Notes under the pieces: model-generated
Database searches by the model: none
Told to the model about the DNA's origin: nothing
Seen by the model: the letters and a program-made list of their open reading frames with translations, nothing else
Shown: positions 38,401 through 51,690 of the stretch, in pieces
Layout: each line of letters begins with the position of its first letter
How positions within the stretch are numbered: position 1 is the stretch's first letter
Position numbers and translations under genes: made by a program
NCBI GenBank assembly: GCA_019828595.1
Contig: JAHQRK010000027.1
Location: forward strand, 1-64,000
Direction of reading: 5' to 3'
DNA: 64,000 nucleotides
From: Aphanomyces cochlioides
Lineage: Eukaryota > Oomycota > Saprolegniomycetes > Saprolegniales > Verrucalvaceae

Positions 38401-41400
38401 AAAGTAGCACCATCAGTTGCAATAGTGGTAACCAACGTTACACATTGTCCCCTTACTGTAAAAAAGTTGAACTATGGGAGAGGATTTACTCGTCCAAAGT
38501 CAATATGAAAATACAGTAAAAACACACGTTTTAGCTGTCCCTGGCTGCTCTATGAAAATGTCCGGTATTTCGAGCCAAAAAATAACATGGCCCTACTTCG
38601 TAACATTCGCATATCGCGTCGGAATTCGCCTTTCGGAGTCCAAGCCTCTGGCCAGAGTATGGCTTAAAGTGGCAGAAAGGGCTCGTCACCCTACTGCACA
38701 GTGTGTTGACCGCTTATTCAGCGGCCTTTTCTGCCCGAGTGAAGCTATCCTAAGACATGCATCTCACCTTGCATCGTCCCAGAAAAAACCAACTGCCATT
38801 CATCTCGTCTTTGGCAGGCATTATTTTAAATAGCAGGACAATATTTTCATTTTGTATGTGGAATTGTTTGATCATTAATATTATCGACAACTGGCACGTC
38901 CAGCATCATGGGTGCATCGTGACAAAACATGATACCAAGTATTGAGGAACACACCAAATAATTGACAAATGGATATTTGCCATGGATATCGGGCAATACA
39001 ACCTTGAGTGGTCAAATTAGTTGATGTTGGTTGGAAGTGCTGACTACTATGAACGAACTTGTCTCAAATTACTCTTTTTTTGACTTGGCGTTTGTATGTA
39101 AAAATTGCTCATTTTTGTACTTGGAATTTGTATGTCAAAATGACTCATTTTTTGACTTGACGTTTGTATGTAAAAATTACTCATTTTTGTACTTAGAATT
39201 TGTATATAAAAATTGCTCATTTGTTGACTTGACGTTTGTATGTAAAAATTACTCTCGTACTTAGTCTCGTACTTACGTGTTGCGTTAGAGCTTTAAGTAA
39301 TAGACTAGGGTGAGGCCAGGGCTACGCCCCTGGGTGGAGCGTTTTGCTTTGGAAATAACAAAGATTTGCTCACACACATGAAACGTTTGAAGCCATACTA
39401 TGAATTTTGAATTTGATTCAGGCCCAGTTCGAAGTAAAAAATAAGTTAACGCCGAGCATACTGATTGGCTACTGTTGACTGACGAATATTATTTTTCGTC
39501 AGGAGATAAATCATGTCCTGACCACAAAACCGTCGACTCGTACCGAAAGAAAAATAAATTATCCAATCAGAGATCATATTATTTTGAAACTAAGGAGACA
39601 GTATTTACTTCGCACTCCTTATTCACTTCTTTCTTATTTTACTTCGAATTGGCCTCCATAGTTTCCCTGTTTTGTTGTGCAAAAATGCCAGTACTTGCAC
39701 AGATAACACGAATGACTTATCAGTGATAATACAGACGCTCGAGGTACCCAGTCCTATTCACGGCGCATTTGACGGCAAGACAATGATGACCATGCGCTTA
39801 GATGATGCTCAAGGCGACTATGCGCTTAGATGATGCTCAAGGCGACTACCAACATGTCGGAGACATAGTATATCTAGATGGAGAAAGGCGAACCTTTTAT
39901 GGTAATCTACGGTTGTGTCCAATGTGATCGTGGCATGTGGTGGGTGGAGGTTCTAGGAGCACGGTCAAGAAGGTCAATGTAGATGCTGAAATTTCAGTTG
40001 ATAATGTGATTGGATCGTAAAAATACTGTGGATATGTGTCCCGCCACTTAAGCTTAACATAATGTGGTTTGCCAGAAAATACTACTCATTTCTTTCATAA
40101 ATCGTACAGAAGTCGCGGTATTTACTAAACATCACATTGTTTAATATCGCGTATTGAACTCGTACATCCAATGAGTTGAAACTTTGATACTGGGTAATAC
40201 ACCTGCTAAGTATTCATGCAACACCCCTTAAGTGATTCATGATACTCGCCGTAGGCCCACTATCAACAGTGGTACTCCATCAAAAAAGTAGCACCATCAG
40301 TTGCAATAGTGGTAACCAACGTTACACATTGTCCTCTTACTGTAAAAAAGTTGAACTATGGGAGAGGATTTACTCGTCCAAAGTCAATATGAAAATACAG
40401 TAAAAACACACGTTTTAGCTGTCCCTGGCTGCTCTATGAAAATGTCCGGTATTTCGAGCCAAAAAATAACATGGCCCTACTTCGTAACATTCGCATATCG
40501 CGTCGGAATTCGCCTTTCGGAGTCCAAGCCTCTGGCCAGAGTATGGCTTAAAGTGGCAGAAAGGGCTCGTCACCCTACTGCACAGTGTGTTGACCGCTTA
40601 TTCAGCGGCCTTTTCTGCCCGAGTGAAGCTATCCTAAGACATGCATCTCACCTTGCATCGTCCCAGAAAAAACCAACTGCCATTCATCTCGTCTTTGGCA
40701 GGCATTATTTTAAATAGCAGGACAATATTTTCATTTTGTATGTGGAATTGTTTGATCATTAATATTATCGACAACTGGCACGTCCAGCATCATGGGTGCA
40801 TCGTGACAAAACATGACACCAAGTATTGAGGAACACACCAAATAATTGACAAATGGATATTTGCCATGGATATCGGGCAATACAACCTTGAGTGGTCAAA
40901 TTAGTTGATGTTGGTTGGAAGTGCTGACTACTATGAACGAACTTGTCTCAAATTACTCTTTTTTTGACTTGGCGTTTGTATGTAAAAATTGCTCATTTTT
41001 GTACTTGGAATTTGTATGTCAAAATGACTCATTTTTTGACTTGACGTTTGTATGTAAAAATTACTCATTTTTGTACTTAGAATTTGTATATAAAAATTGC
41101 TCATTTGTTGACTTGACGTTTGTATGTAAAAATTACTCTCGTACTTAGTCTCGTACTTACGTGTTGCGTTAGAGCTTTAAGTAATAGACTAGGGTGAGGC
41201 CAGGGCTACGCCCCTGGGTGGAGCGTTTTGCTTTGGAAATAACAAAGATTTGCTCACACACATGAAACGTTTGAAGCCATACTATGAATTTTGAATTTGA
41301 TTCAGGCCCAGTTCGAAGTAAAAAATAAGTTAACGCCGAGCATACTGATTGGCTACTGTTGACTGACGAATATTATTTTTCGTCAGGAGATAAATCATGT

Positions 41401-42242
41401 CCTGACCACAAAACCGTCGACTCGTACCGAAAGAAAAATAAATTATCCAATCAGAGATCATATTATTTTGAAACTAAGGAGACAGTATTTACTTCGCACT
41501 CCTTATTCACTTCTTTCTTATTTTACTTCGAATTGGCCTCCATAGTTTCCCTGTTTTGTTGTGCAAAAATGCCAGTACTTGCACAGATAACACGAATGAC
41601 TTATCAGTGATAATACAGACGCTCGAGGTACCCAGTCCTATTCACGGCGCATTTGACGGCAAGACAATGATGACCATGCGCTTAGATGATGCTCAAGGCG
41701 ACTATGCGCTTAGATGATGCTCAAGGCGACTACCAACATGTCGGAGACATAGTATATCTAGATGGAGAAAGGCGAACCTTTTATGGTAATCTACGGTTGT
41801 GTCCAATGTGAGCGTGGCATGTGGTGGGTGGAGGTTCTAGGAGCACGGTCAAGAAGGTCAATGTAGATGCTGAAATTTCAGTTGATAATGTGATTGGATC
41901 GTAAAAATACTGTGGATATGTGTCCCGCCACTTAAGCTTAACATAATGTGGTTTGCCAGAAAATACTACTCATTTCTTTCATAAATCGTACAGAAGTCGC
42001 GGTATTTATTAAACATCACATTGTTTAATATCGCGTATTGAACTCGTACATCCAATGAGTTGAAACTTTGATACTGGGTAATACACCTGCTAAGTATTCA
42101 TGCAACACCCCTTAAGTGATTCATGATACTCGCCGTAGGCCCACTATCAACAGTGGTACTCCATCAAAAAAAGTAGCACCATCAGTTGCAATAGTGGTAA
42201 CCAACGTTACACATTGTCCCCTTACTGTAAAAAAGTTGAACT

Positions 42243-42713
42243 ATGGGAGAGGATTTACTCGTCCAAAGTCAATATGAAAATACAGTAAAAACACACGTTT
42301 TAGCTGTCCCTGGCTGCTCTATGAAAATGTCCGGTATTTCGAGCCAAAAAATAACATGGCCCTACTTCGTAACATTCGCATATCGCGTCGGAATTCGCCT
42401 TTCGGAGTCCAAGCCTCTGGCCAGAGTATGGCTTAAAGTGGCAGAAAGGGCTCGTCACCCTACTGCACAGTGTGTTGACCGCTTATTCAGCGGCCTTTTC
42501 TGCCCGAGTGAAGCTATCCTAAGACATGCATCTCACCTTGCATCGTCCCAGAAAAACCAACTGCCATTCATCTCGTCTTTGGCAGGTATTATTTTAAATA
42601 GCAGGACAATATTTTCATTTTGTATGTGGAATTGTTTGATCATTAATATTATCGACAACTGGCACGTCCAGCATCATGGGTGCATCGTGACAAAACATGA
42701 CACCAAGTATTGA
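42243..42713 (+). pseudogene. Fused 156-codon frame in U23
   Basis: The A6 run found in the other units (CAGAAAAAACC) is A5 here. The one-base loss joins the 119-codon frame to the overlapping 62-codon frame, giving 156 codons ending KHDTKY. It could be the ancestral long frame, slippage at a homopolymer, or a sequencing error; a single copy cannot decide. Confidence 0.4.
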
Positions 42714-45700
42714 GGAACACACCAAATAATTGACAAATGGATATTTGCCATGGATATCGGGCAATACAACCTTGAGTGGTCAAATTAGTTGATGTTGGTT
42801 GGAAGTGCTGACTACTATGAACGAACTTGTCTCAAATTACTCTTTTTTTGACTTGGCGTTTGTATGTAAAAATTGCTCATTTTTGTACTTGGAATTTGTA
42901 TGTCAAAATGACTCATTTTTTGACTTGACGTTTGTATGTAAAAATTACTCATTTTTGTACTTAGAATTTGTATATAAAAATTGCTCATTTGTTGACTTGA
43001 CGTTTGTATGTAAAAATTACTCTCGTACTTAGTCTCGTACTTACGTGTTGCGTTAGAGCTTTAAGTAATAGACTAGGGTGAGGCCAGGGCTACGCCCCTG
43101 GGTGGAGCGTTTTGCTTTGGAAATAACAAAGATTTGCTCACACACATGAAACGTTTGAAGCCATACTATGAATTTTGAATTTGATTCAGGCCCAGTTCGA
43201 AGTAAAAAATAAGTTAACGCCGAGCATACTGATTGGCTACTGTTGACTGACGAATATTATTTTTCGTCAGGAGATAAATCATGTCCTGACCACAAAACCG
43301 TCGACTCGTACCGAAAGAAAAATAAATTATCCAATCAGAGATCATATTATTTTGAAACTAAGGAGACAGTATTTACTTCGCACTCCTTATTCACTTCTTT
43401 CTTATTTTACTTCGAATTGGCCTCCATAGTTTCCCTGTTTTGTTGTGCAAAAATGCCAGTACTTGCACAGATAACACGAACGACTTATCAGTGATAATAC
43501 AGACGCTCGAGGTACCCAGTCCTATTCACGGCGCATTTGACGGCAAGACAATGATGACCATGCGCTTAGATGATGCTCAAGGCGACTATGCGCTTAGATG
43601 ATGCTCAAGGCGACTACCAACATGTCGGAGACATAGTATATCTAGATGGAGAAAGGCGAACCTTTTATGGTAATCTACGGTTGTGTCCAATGTGATCGTG
43701 GCATGTGGTGGGTGGAGGTTCTAGGAGCACGGTCAAGAAGGTCAATGTAGATGCTGAAATTTCAGTTGATAATGTGATTGGATCGTAAAAATACTGTGGA
43801 TATGTGTCCCGCCACTTAAGCTTAACATAATGTGGTTTGCCAGAAAATACTACTCATTTCTTTCATAAATCGTACAGAAGTCGCGGTATTTATTAAACAT
43901 CACATTGTTTAATATCGCGTATTGAACTCGTACATCCAATGAGTTGAAACTTTGATACTGGGTAATACACCTGCTAAGTATTCATGCAACACCCCTTAAG
44001 TGATTCATGATACTCGCCGTAGGCCCACTATCAACAGTGGTACTCCATCAAAAAAAGTAGCACCATCAGTTGCAATAGTGGTAACCAACGTTACACATTG
44101 TCCCCTTACTGTAAAAAAGTTGAACTATGGGAGAGGATTTACTCGTCCAAAGTCAATATGAAAATACAGTAAAAACACACGTTTTAGCTGTCCCTGGCTG
44201 CTCTATGAAAATGTCCGGTATTTCGAGCCAAAAAATAACATGGCCCTACTTCGTAACATTCGCATATCGCGTCGGAATTCGCCTTTCGGAGTCCAAGCCT
44301 CTGGCCAGAGTATGGCTTAAAGTGGCAGAAAGGGCTCGTCACCCTACTGCACAGTGTGTTGACCGCTTATTCAGCGGCCTTTTCTGCCCGAGTGAAGCTA
44401 TCCTAAGACATGCATCTCACCTTGCATCGTCCCAGAAAAAACCAACTGCCATTCATCTCGTCTTTGGCAGGCATTATTTTAAATAGCAGGACAATATTTT
44501 CATTTTGTATGTGGAATTGTTTGATCATTAATATTATCGACAACTGGCACGTCCAGCATCATGGGTGCATCGTGACAAAACATGACACCAAGTATTGAGG
44601 AACACACCAAATAATTGACAAATGGATATTTGCCATGGATATCGGGCAATACAACCTTGAGTGGTCAAATTAGTTGATGTTGGTTGGAAGTGCTGACTAC
44701 TATGAACGAACTTGTCTCAAATTACTCTTTTTTTGACTTGGCGTTTGTATGTAAAAATTGCTCATTTTTGTACTTGGAATTTGTATGTCAAAATGACTCA
44801 TTTTTTGACTTGACGTTTGTATGTAAAAATTACTCATTTTTGTACTTAGAATTTGTATATAAAAATTGCTCATTTGTTGACTTGACGTTTGTATGTAAAA
44901 ATTACTCTCGTACTTAGTCTCGTACTTACGTGTTGCGTTAGAGCTTTAAGTAATAGACTAGGGTGAGGCCAGGGCTACGCCCCTGGGTGGAGCGTTTTGC
45001 TTTGGAAATAACAAAGATTTGCTCACACACATGAAACGTTTGAAGCCATACTATGAATTTTGAATTTGATTCAGGCCCAGTTCGAAGTAAAAAATAAGTT
45101 AACGCCGAGCATACTGATTGGCTACTGTTGACTGACGAATATTATTTTTCGTCAGGAGATAAATCATGTCCTGACCACAAAACCGTCGACTCGTACCGAA
45201 AGAAAAATAAATTATCCAATCAGAGATCATATTATTTTGAAACTAAGGAGACAGTATTTACTTCGCACTCCTTATTCACTTCTTTCTTATTTTACTTCGA
45301 ATTGGCCTCCATAGTTTCCCTGTTTTGTTGTGCAAAAATGCCAGTACTTGCACAGATAACACGAACGACTTATCAGTGATAATACAGACGCTCGAGGTAC
45401 CCAGTCCTATTCACGGCGCATTTGACGGCAAGACAATGATGACCATGCGCTTAGATGATGCTCAAGGCGACTATGCGCTTAGATGATGCTCAAGGCGACT
45501 ACCAACATGTCGGAGACATAGTATATCTAGATGGAGAAAGGCGAACCTTTTATGGTAATCTACGGTTGTGTCCAATGTGATCGTGGCATGTGGTGGGTGG
45601 AGGTTCTAGGAGCACGGTCAAGAAGGTCAATGTAGATGCTGAAATTTCAGTTGATAATGTGATTGGATCGTAAAAATACTGTGGATATGTGTCCCGCCAC

Positions 45701-48700
45701 TTAAGCTTAACATAATGTGGTTTGCCAGAAAATACTACTCATTTCTTTCATAAATCGTACAGAAGTCGCGGTATTTATTAAACATCACATTGTTTAATAT
45801 CGCGTATTGAACTCGTACATCCAATGAGTTGAAACTTTGATACTGGGTAATACACCTGCTAAGTATTCATGCAACACCCCTTAAGTGATTCATGATACTC
45901 GCCGTAGGCCCACTATCAACAGTGGTACTCCATCAAAAAAAGTAGCACCATCAGTTGCAATAGTGGTAACCAACGTTACACATTGTCCCCTTACTGTAAA
46001 AAAGTTGAACTATGGGAGAGGATTTACTCGTCCAAAGTCAATATGAAAATACAGTAAAAACACACGTTTTAGCTGTCCCTGGCTGCTCTATGAAAATGTC
46101 CGGTATTTCGAGCCAAAAAATAACATGGCCCTACTTCGTAACATTCGCATATCGCGTCGGAATTCGCCTTTCGGAGTCCAAGCCTCTGGCCAGAGTATGG
46201 CTTAAAGTGGCAGAAAGGGCTCGTCACCCTACTGCACAGTGTGTTGACCGCTTATTCAGCGGCCTTTTCTGCCCGAGTGAAGCTATCCTAAGACATGCAT
46301 CTCACCTTGCATCGTCCCAGAAAAAACCAACTGCCATTCATCTCGTCTTTGGCAGGTATTATTTTAAATAGCAGGACAATATTTTCATTTTGTATGTGGA
46401 ATTGTTTGATCATTAATATTATCGACAACTGGCACGTCCAGCATCATGGGTGCATCGTGACAAAACATGATACCAAGTATTGAGGAACACACCAAATAAT
46501 TGACAAATGGATATTTGCCATGGATATCGGGCAATACAACCTTGAGTGGTCAAATTAGTTGATGTTGGTTGGAAGTGCTGACTACTATGAACGAACTTGT
46601 CTCAAATTACTCTTTTTTTGACTTGGCGTTTGTATGTAAAAATTGCTCATTTTTGTACTTGGAATTTGTATGTCAAAATGACTCATTTTTTGACTTGACG
46701 TTTGTATGTAAAAATTACTCATTTTTGTACTTAGAATTTGTATATAAAAATTGCTCATTTGTTGACTTGACGTTTGTATGTAAAAATTACTCTCGTACTT
46801 AGTCTCGTACTTACGTGTTGCGTTAGAGCTTTAAGTAATAGACTAGGGTGAGGCCAGGGCTACGCCCCTGGGTGGAGCGTTTTGCTTTGGAAATAACAAA
46901 GATTTGCTCACACACATGAAACGTTTGAAGCCATACTATGAATTTTGAATTTGATTCAGGCCCAGTTCGAAGTAAAAAATAAGTTAACGCCGAGCATACT
47001 GATTGGCTACTGTTGACTGACGAATATTATTTTTCGTCAGGAGATAAATCATGTCCTGACCACAAAACCGTCGACTCGTACCGAAAGAAAAATAAATTAT
47101 CCAATCAGAGATCATATTATTTTGAAACTAAGGAGACAGTATTTACTTCGCACTCCTTATTCACTTCTTTCTTATTTTACTTCGAATTGGCCTCCATAGT
47201 TTCCCTGTTTTGTTGTGCAAAAATGCCAGTACTTGCACAGATAACACGAATGACTTATCAGTGATAATACAGACGCTCGAGGTACCCAGTCCTATTCACG
47301 GCGCATTTGACGGCAAGACAATGATGACCATGCGCTTAGATGATGCTCAAGGCGACTATGCGCTTAGATGATGCTCAAGGCGACTACCAACATGTCGGAG
47401 ACATAGTATATCTAGATGGAGAAAGGCGAACCTTTTATGGTAATCTACGGTTGTGTCCAATGTGATCGTGGCATGTGGTGGGTGGAGGTTCTAGGAGCAC
47501 GGTCAAGAAGGTCAATGTAGATGCTGAAATTTCAGTTGATAATGTGATTGGATCGTAAAAATACTGTGGATATGTGTCCCGCCACTTAAGCTTAACATAA
47601 TGTGGTTTGCCAGAAAATACTACTCATTTCTTTCATAAATCGTACAGAAGTCGCGGTATTTATTAAACATCACATTGTTTAATATCGCGTATTGAACTCG
47701 TACATCCAATGAGTTGAAACTTTGATACTGGGTAATACACCTGCTAAGTATTCATGCAACACCCCTTAAGTGATTCATGATACTCGCCGTAGGCCCACTA
47801 TCAACAGTGGTACTCCATCAAAAAAAGTAGCACCATCAGTTGCAATAGTGGTAACCAACGTTACACATTGTCCCCTTACTGTAAAAAAGTTGAACTATGG
47901 GAGAGGATTTACTCGTCCAAAGTCAATATGAAAATACAGTAAAAACACACGTTTTAGCTGTCCCTGGCTGCTCTATGAAAATGTCCGGTATTTCGAGCCA
48001 AAAAATAACATGGCCCTACTTCGTAACATTCGCATATCGCGTCGGAATTCGCCTTTCGGAGTCCAAGCCTCTGGCCAGAGTATGGCTTAAAGTGGCAGAA
48101 AGGGCTCGTCACCCTACTGCACAGTGTGTTGACCGCTTATTCAGCGGCCTTTTCTGCCCGAGTGAAGCTATCCTAAGACATGCATCTCACCTTGCATCGT
48201 CCCAGAAAAAACCAACTGCCATTCATCTCGTCTTTGGCAGGCATTATTTTAAATAGCAGGACAATATTTTCATTTTGTATGTGGAATTGTTTGATCATTA
48301 ATATTATCGACAACTGGCACGTCCAGCATCATGGGTGCATCGTGACAAAACATGACACCAAGTATTGAGGAACACACCAAATAATTGACAAATGGATATT
48401 TGCCATGGATATCGGGCAATACAACCTTGAGTGGTCAAATTAGTTGATGTTGGTTGGAAGTGCTGACTACTATGAACGAACTTGTCTCAAATTACTCTTT
48501 TTTTGACTTGGCGTTTGTATGTAAAAATTGCTCATTTTTGTACTTGGAATTTGTATGTCAAAATGACTCATTTTTTGACTTGACGTTTGTATGTAAAAAT
48601 TACTCATTTTTGTACTTAGAATTTGTATATAAAAATTGCTCATTTGTTGACTTGACGTTTGTATGTAAAAATTACTCTCGTACTTAGTCTCGTACTTACG

Positions 48701-49136
48701 TGTTGCGTTAGAGCTTTAAGTAATAGACTAGGGTGAGGCCAGGGCTACGCCCCTGGGTGGAGCGTTTTGCTTTGGAAATAACAAAGATTTGCTCACACAC
48801 ATGAAACGTTTGAAGCCATACTATGAATTTTGAATTTGATTCAGGCCCAGTTCGAAGTAAAAAATAAGTTAACGCCGAGCATACTGATTGGCTACTGTTG
48901 ACTGACGAATATTATTTTTCGTCAGGAGATAAATCATGTCCTGACCACAAAACCGTCGACTCGTACCGAAAGAAAAATAAATTATCCAATCAGAGATCAT
49001 ATTATTTTGAAACTAAGGAGACAGTATTTACTTCGCACTCCTTATTCACTTCTTTCTTATTTTACTTCGAATTGGCCTCCATAGTTTCCCTGTTTTGTTG
49101 TGCAAAAATGCCAGTACTTGCACAGATAACATGAAC

Positions 49137-49717
49137 GACTTATCAGTGATAATACAGACGCTCGAGGTACCCAGTCCTATTCACGGCGCATTTGACGGCA
49201 AGACAATGATGACCATGCGCTTAGATGATGCTCAAGGCGACTATGCGCTTAGATGATGCTCAAGGCGACTACCAACATGTCGGAGACATAGTATATCTAG
49301 ATGGAGAAAGGCGAACCTTTTATGGTAATCTACGGTTGTGTCCAATGTGATCGTGGCATGTGGTGGGTGGAGGTTCTAGGAGCACGGTCAAGAAGGTCAA
49401 TGTAGATGCTGAAATTTCAGTTGATAATGTGATTGGATCGTAAAAATACTGTGGATATGTGTCCCGCCACTTAAGCTTAACATAATGTGGTTTGCCAGAA
49501 AATACTACTCATTTCTTTCATAAATCGTACAGAAGTCGCGGTATTTATTAAACATCACATTGTTTAATATCGCGTATTGAACTCGTACATCCAATGAGTT
49601 GAAACTTTGATACTGGGTAATACACCTGCTAAGTATTCATGCAACACCCCTTAAGTGATTCATGATACTCGCCGTAGGCCCACTATCAACAGTGGTACTC
49701 CATCAAAAAAGTAGCAC
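49137..49717. repeat. Truncated terminal repeat copy (U27) and array/gene junction
   Basis: The last unit follows the standard order up to CATCAAAAAAGTAGCAC and then departs abruptly to TACGGTAGTAGTATTTACAC at about 49,717, roughly 85 bp before the position of the 119-codon ATG. No inverted terminal sequence or target-site duplication is evident from one side alone. The unique DNA that follows immediately carries the ACACTATT motif upstream of gene A. Confidence 0.85.
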
Positions 49718-49730
49718 TACGGTAGTAGTA

Positions 49731-49773
49731 TTTACACTATTCAAAGTATAACGAGCTAAATGACACTATTTAA
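49731..49773. promoter_or_regulatory. Two ACACTATT motifs upstream of gene A
   Basis: TTTACACTATTCAAAG (49,731) and GACACTATTTAAGG (49,762) lie 35-75 bp before the ATG of gene A and 14 bp after the end of the repeat array. The same motif occurs upstream of genes B, F, G and H. Confidence 0.5.
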
Positions 49774-49805
49774 GGTGAAATGTTCAGAATTCAGCTTGAC
49801 ACTCA

Positions 49806-51091
49806 ATGAGCACCGACGCAATCGTCCACAAATCTGTCCGAGAGTGACCCAAGACAACGACAGATAAACGCCAGTACTTTCGAGAGGAGAGACAAAGATA
49901 CAGGCAAAAAGAGCGCGATGAAATCGAGTGGCTTCGGTTGCAAGTAGGAGCTCTTGAAGCCCATGCTCGGGTATTACAAGCAGTTGCACCACGACGACAT
50001 CGATCGAATTCTCTACATGAGTTGCAACTGTGTGACTTGGCGCTCTCGTGGCGAGATATTGCGACTCAATTCAAAAGAGAATATCGAGCGACTGCAGCTG
50101 AGCATGCTGAACTCGTCAAACGACTGCAAGCCCAAGATGAACTCAATCGTGCGATGGTGCATTTCGTCATGAAGACAGAGAGCATTCCAGTTTGACGACG
50201 CATTGCACGTTTGTTCACTCACAATATACACAATAGGCGTCCCTGAGTACCCCATTTCGCCTACACAATATTACATTGAGCGCACACCCGCTTCACCGAA
50301 AGTTTTGCAAGGAATGGGAGACGCAACAATTATATCACAACACGCCATTTGCTTTCCGAGATTTTCCAATTGTGCCTGTGGACGAAGATGACTCACTGTT
50401 CAAATTGGATATCGAAGGCATGAGCGTGAATGTCAGAGACTGCTCGCAGTATACGTGGCCAGTTCCCATGGAAATGGTTCGATTTATTCTACGCCATCAC
50501 ATGAATGAAATAGCGTCGACCACACATCCCCTTGTCCGTTCGTCTATTGCCCATGTGCATCTCATGCAATGTCGTAGGAGGCAATTGAGTGGACGTAGAA
50601 TACAGTCTTGTATCGAGCGAAGGTCACACAGAATCCAGACTCTTGTATCAGCCTCCTCCAAGCCCAGTTCCAAGAGGCAGACCGATGCGTATTTGTCCTG
50701 CGCCAAGTCGAAGCTGATGAACTTTACACGGTCCCTTTGCACAAAATCTACAACGTCGTGTGGTATTACCAATTCGTTTCTGCGTTGAGCCCATCGTCTT
50801 TCTAGGATGGATTTGCGGCAGCTCCCTGATGGCCGTACTCTTAGTCGAACTGTCAATTTCGTATCGACTCACTTGGTCGAGTCTGGTATGGGCAGCTTGG
50901 ATGAATTTGCCAAGGTCTATGACGTGGACACGAGTCTCTCTGAAGAGGAAGACAAGGTTGAAGTCATTCAAGAAGCTCTGTCAAAACGGGGGGCAAAGCA
51001 TCGGAACATCTTTCGTACCAAATTGAACGCTCTGGTGAAAAACTTGCGCCACGATTTCACTTCCAGTCGAGATGCCTCATCCAAGACATAA
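49806..51091 (+). pseudogene. Gene A: bZIP-like family member, two nonsense codons
   Basis: By alignment to gene B the exons are 49806-50189, 50237-50533, 50578-50762 and 50806-51091, with introns of 47, 44 and 43 nt. Exon 1 carries the basic region (DKRQYFREERQRYRQKERDE) and a leucine zipper; exon 2 holds the conserved HPLHRKxCKEW, YSQYxWPxPxEMVRFxLRHH block; exon 3 has EADRCVFVLRQVEADEL; exon 4 begins MDLRQLPDGRT. Two stops interrupt it: TGA at 49845-49847, just before the basic region, and TAG at 50596-50598, where paralogues have Glu in EWTEN. The first intron donor is a weak GTTTGA. It converges on gene B and is B's closest relative by exon lengths. The rest is open, so the loss is recent or the stops are sequence errors. 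Confidence 0.8.
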
Positions 51092-51690
51092 TGGCGAAGA
51101 GTCTGTCAATCAAAAACATATTTCGAAGAGCAGTCGAGCTGTGACTTCTGCTAATCCAATTCATTCTTTCACAAGAATTCCCGACGCCCCCAACATTGAC
51201 AACGTCCTGGGAGTACACTGATTTCGTTCACCCATATCAGCTAAACGTGGAGATCAAATGACAGACGCCCAGCGTGGTTATCGCCGTGCCGTGGGCTCTA
51301 TTCCGGCAGCCACCATATAGACTACATTTTCGTGGGCTGTCGGCCGATGCTCCACCCGTCTTTATATCTATTTCGAGAAATTTGGGAGCTCTGATGAAGC
51401 CTGAACTCGTTGCAGTTTGCTTGTGGAAGGGTACAGGCAACAGGGTTGCAGCCTTCGCGTTTTCCTCCAAGTTTGATCTAGACAAGGATATTCAGGCTCA
51501 ATAAATATACTTGGTTGCATGACAGACTTTTTTCGTGATGACAGGCTGCAACTTCTTTTGTATTTCCAGGACAACCACATCAACCACACATTGCTAGATG
51601 CGGCGCGCCGATGTCATTGAGAGGAGTTCATGGTAAAATTGCATCAGCTGGCGCCGAGAATCGATAGCTCTATCCAGTTGCTGGTCACTC
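51092..51690. other. Spacer after gene A, no recognised gene
   Basis: Open frames here overlap one another on both strands (for example 51274-51504 plus and 51237-51485 minus). They lack the family motifs, and I see no splice-supported structure. Nothing further can be supported. Confidence 0.4.

Larger units (their letters stand above)
1..49717. repeat. Macrosatellite: 26 tandem copies of a ~1.88-kb unit plus a truncated copy
   Basis: The same ~1,884-bp sequence recurs head to tail. Using one internal ATG as anchor, copies (U1-U26) sit at 684, 2540, 4426, 6363, 8300, 10185, 12070, 13954, 15838, 17694, 19579, 21516, 23400, 25285, 27168, 29051, 30935, 32820, 34704, 36589, 38474, 40358, 42243, 44127, 46012 and 47897. 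Spacings are 1,883-1,886 bp except 1,937 (U3-U4, U4-U5, U11-U12; a full palindrome is present) and 1,856 (U1-U2, U9-U10; a 28-bp duplication is absent). Copies differ by isolated substitutions and homopolymer changes. The array is moderately AT-rich and probably continues left of the window. No transposase, reverse transcriptase, rRNA or tRNA was recognised in the unit, so the neutral label macrosatellite is used. It could be a subtelomeric or centromeric satellite or an amplified non-autonomous element. Confidence 0.97.

Noticed and set aside
1..49717. CRISPR array
   Set aside because: The repeat units are 1.88 kb with no variable spacers, and the genome is eukaryotic in character.
50190..50290. 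Loss of the intron 1 acceptor as a third lesion in gene A
   Set aside because: The first comparison used a downstream decoy AG. The AATAG acceptor at 50,236 is present and in frame, so there is no lesion.
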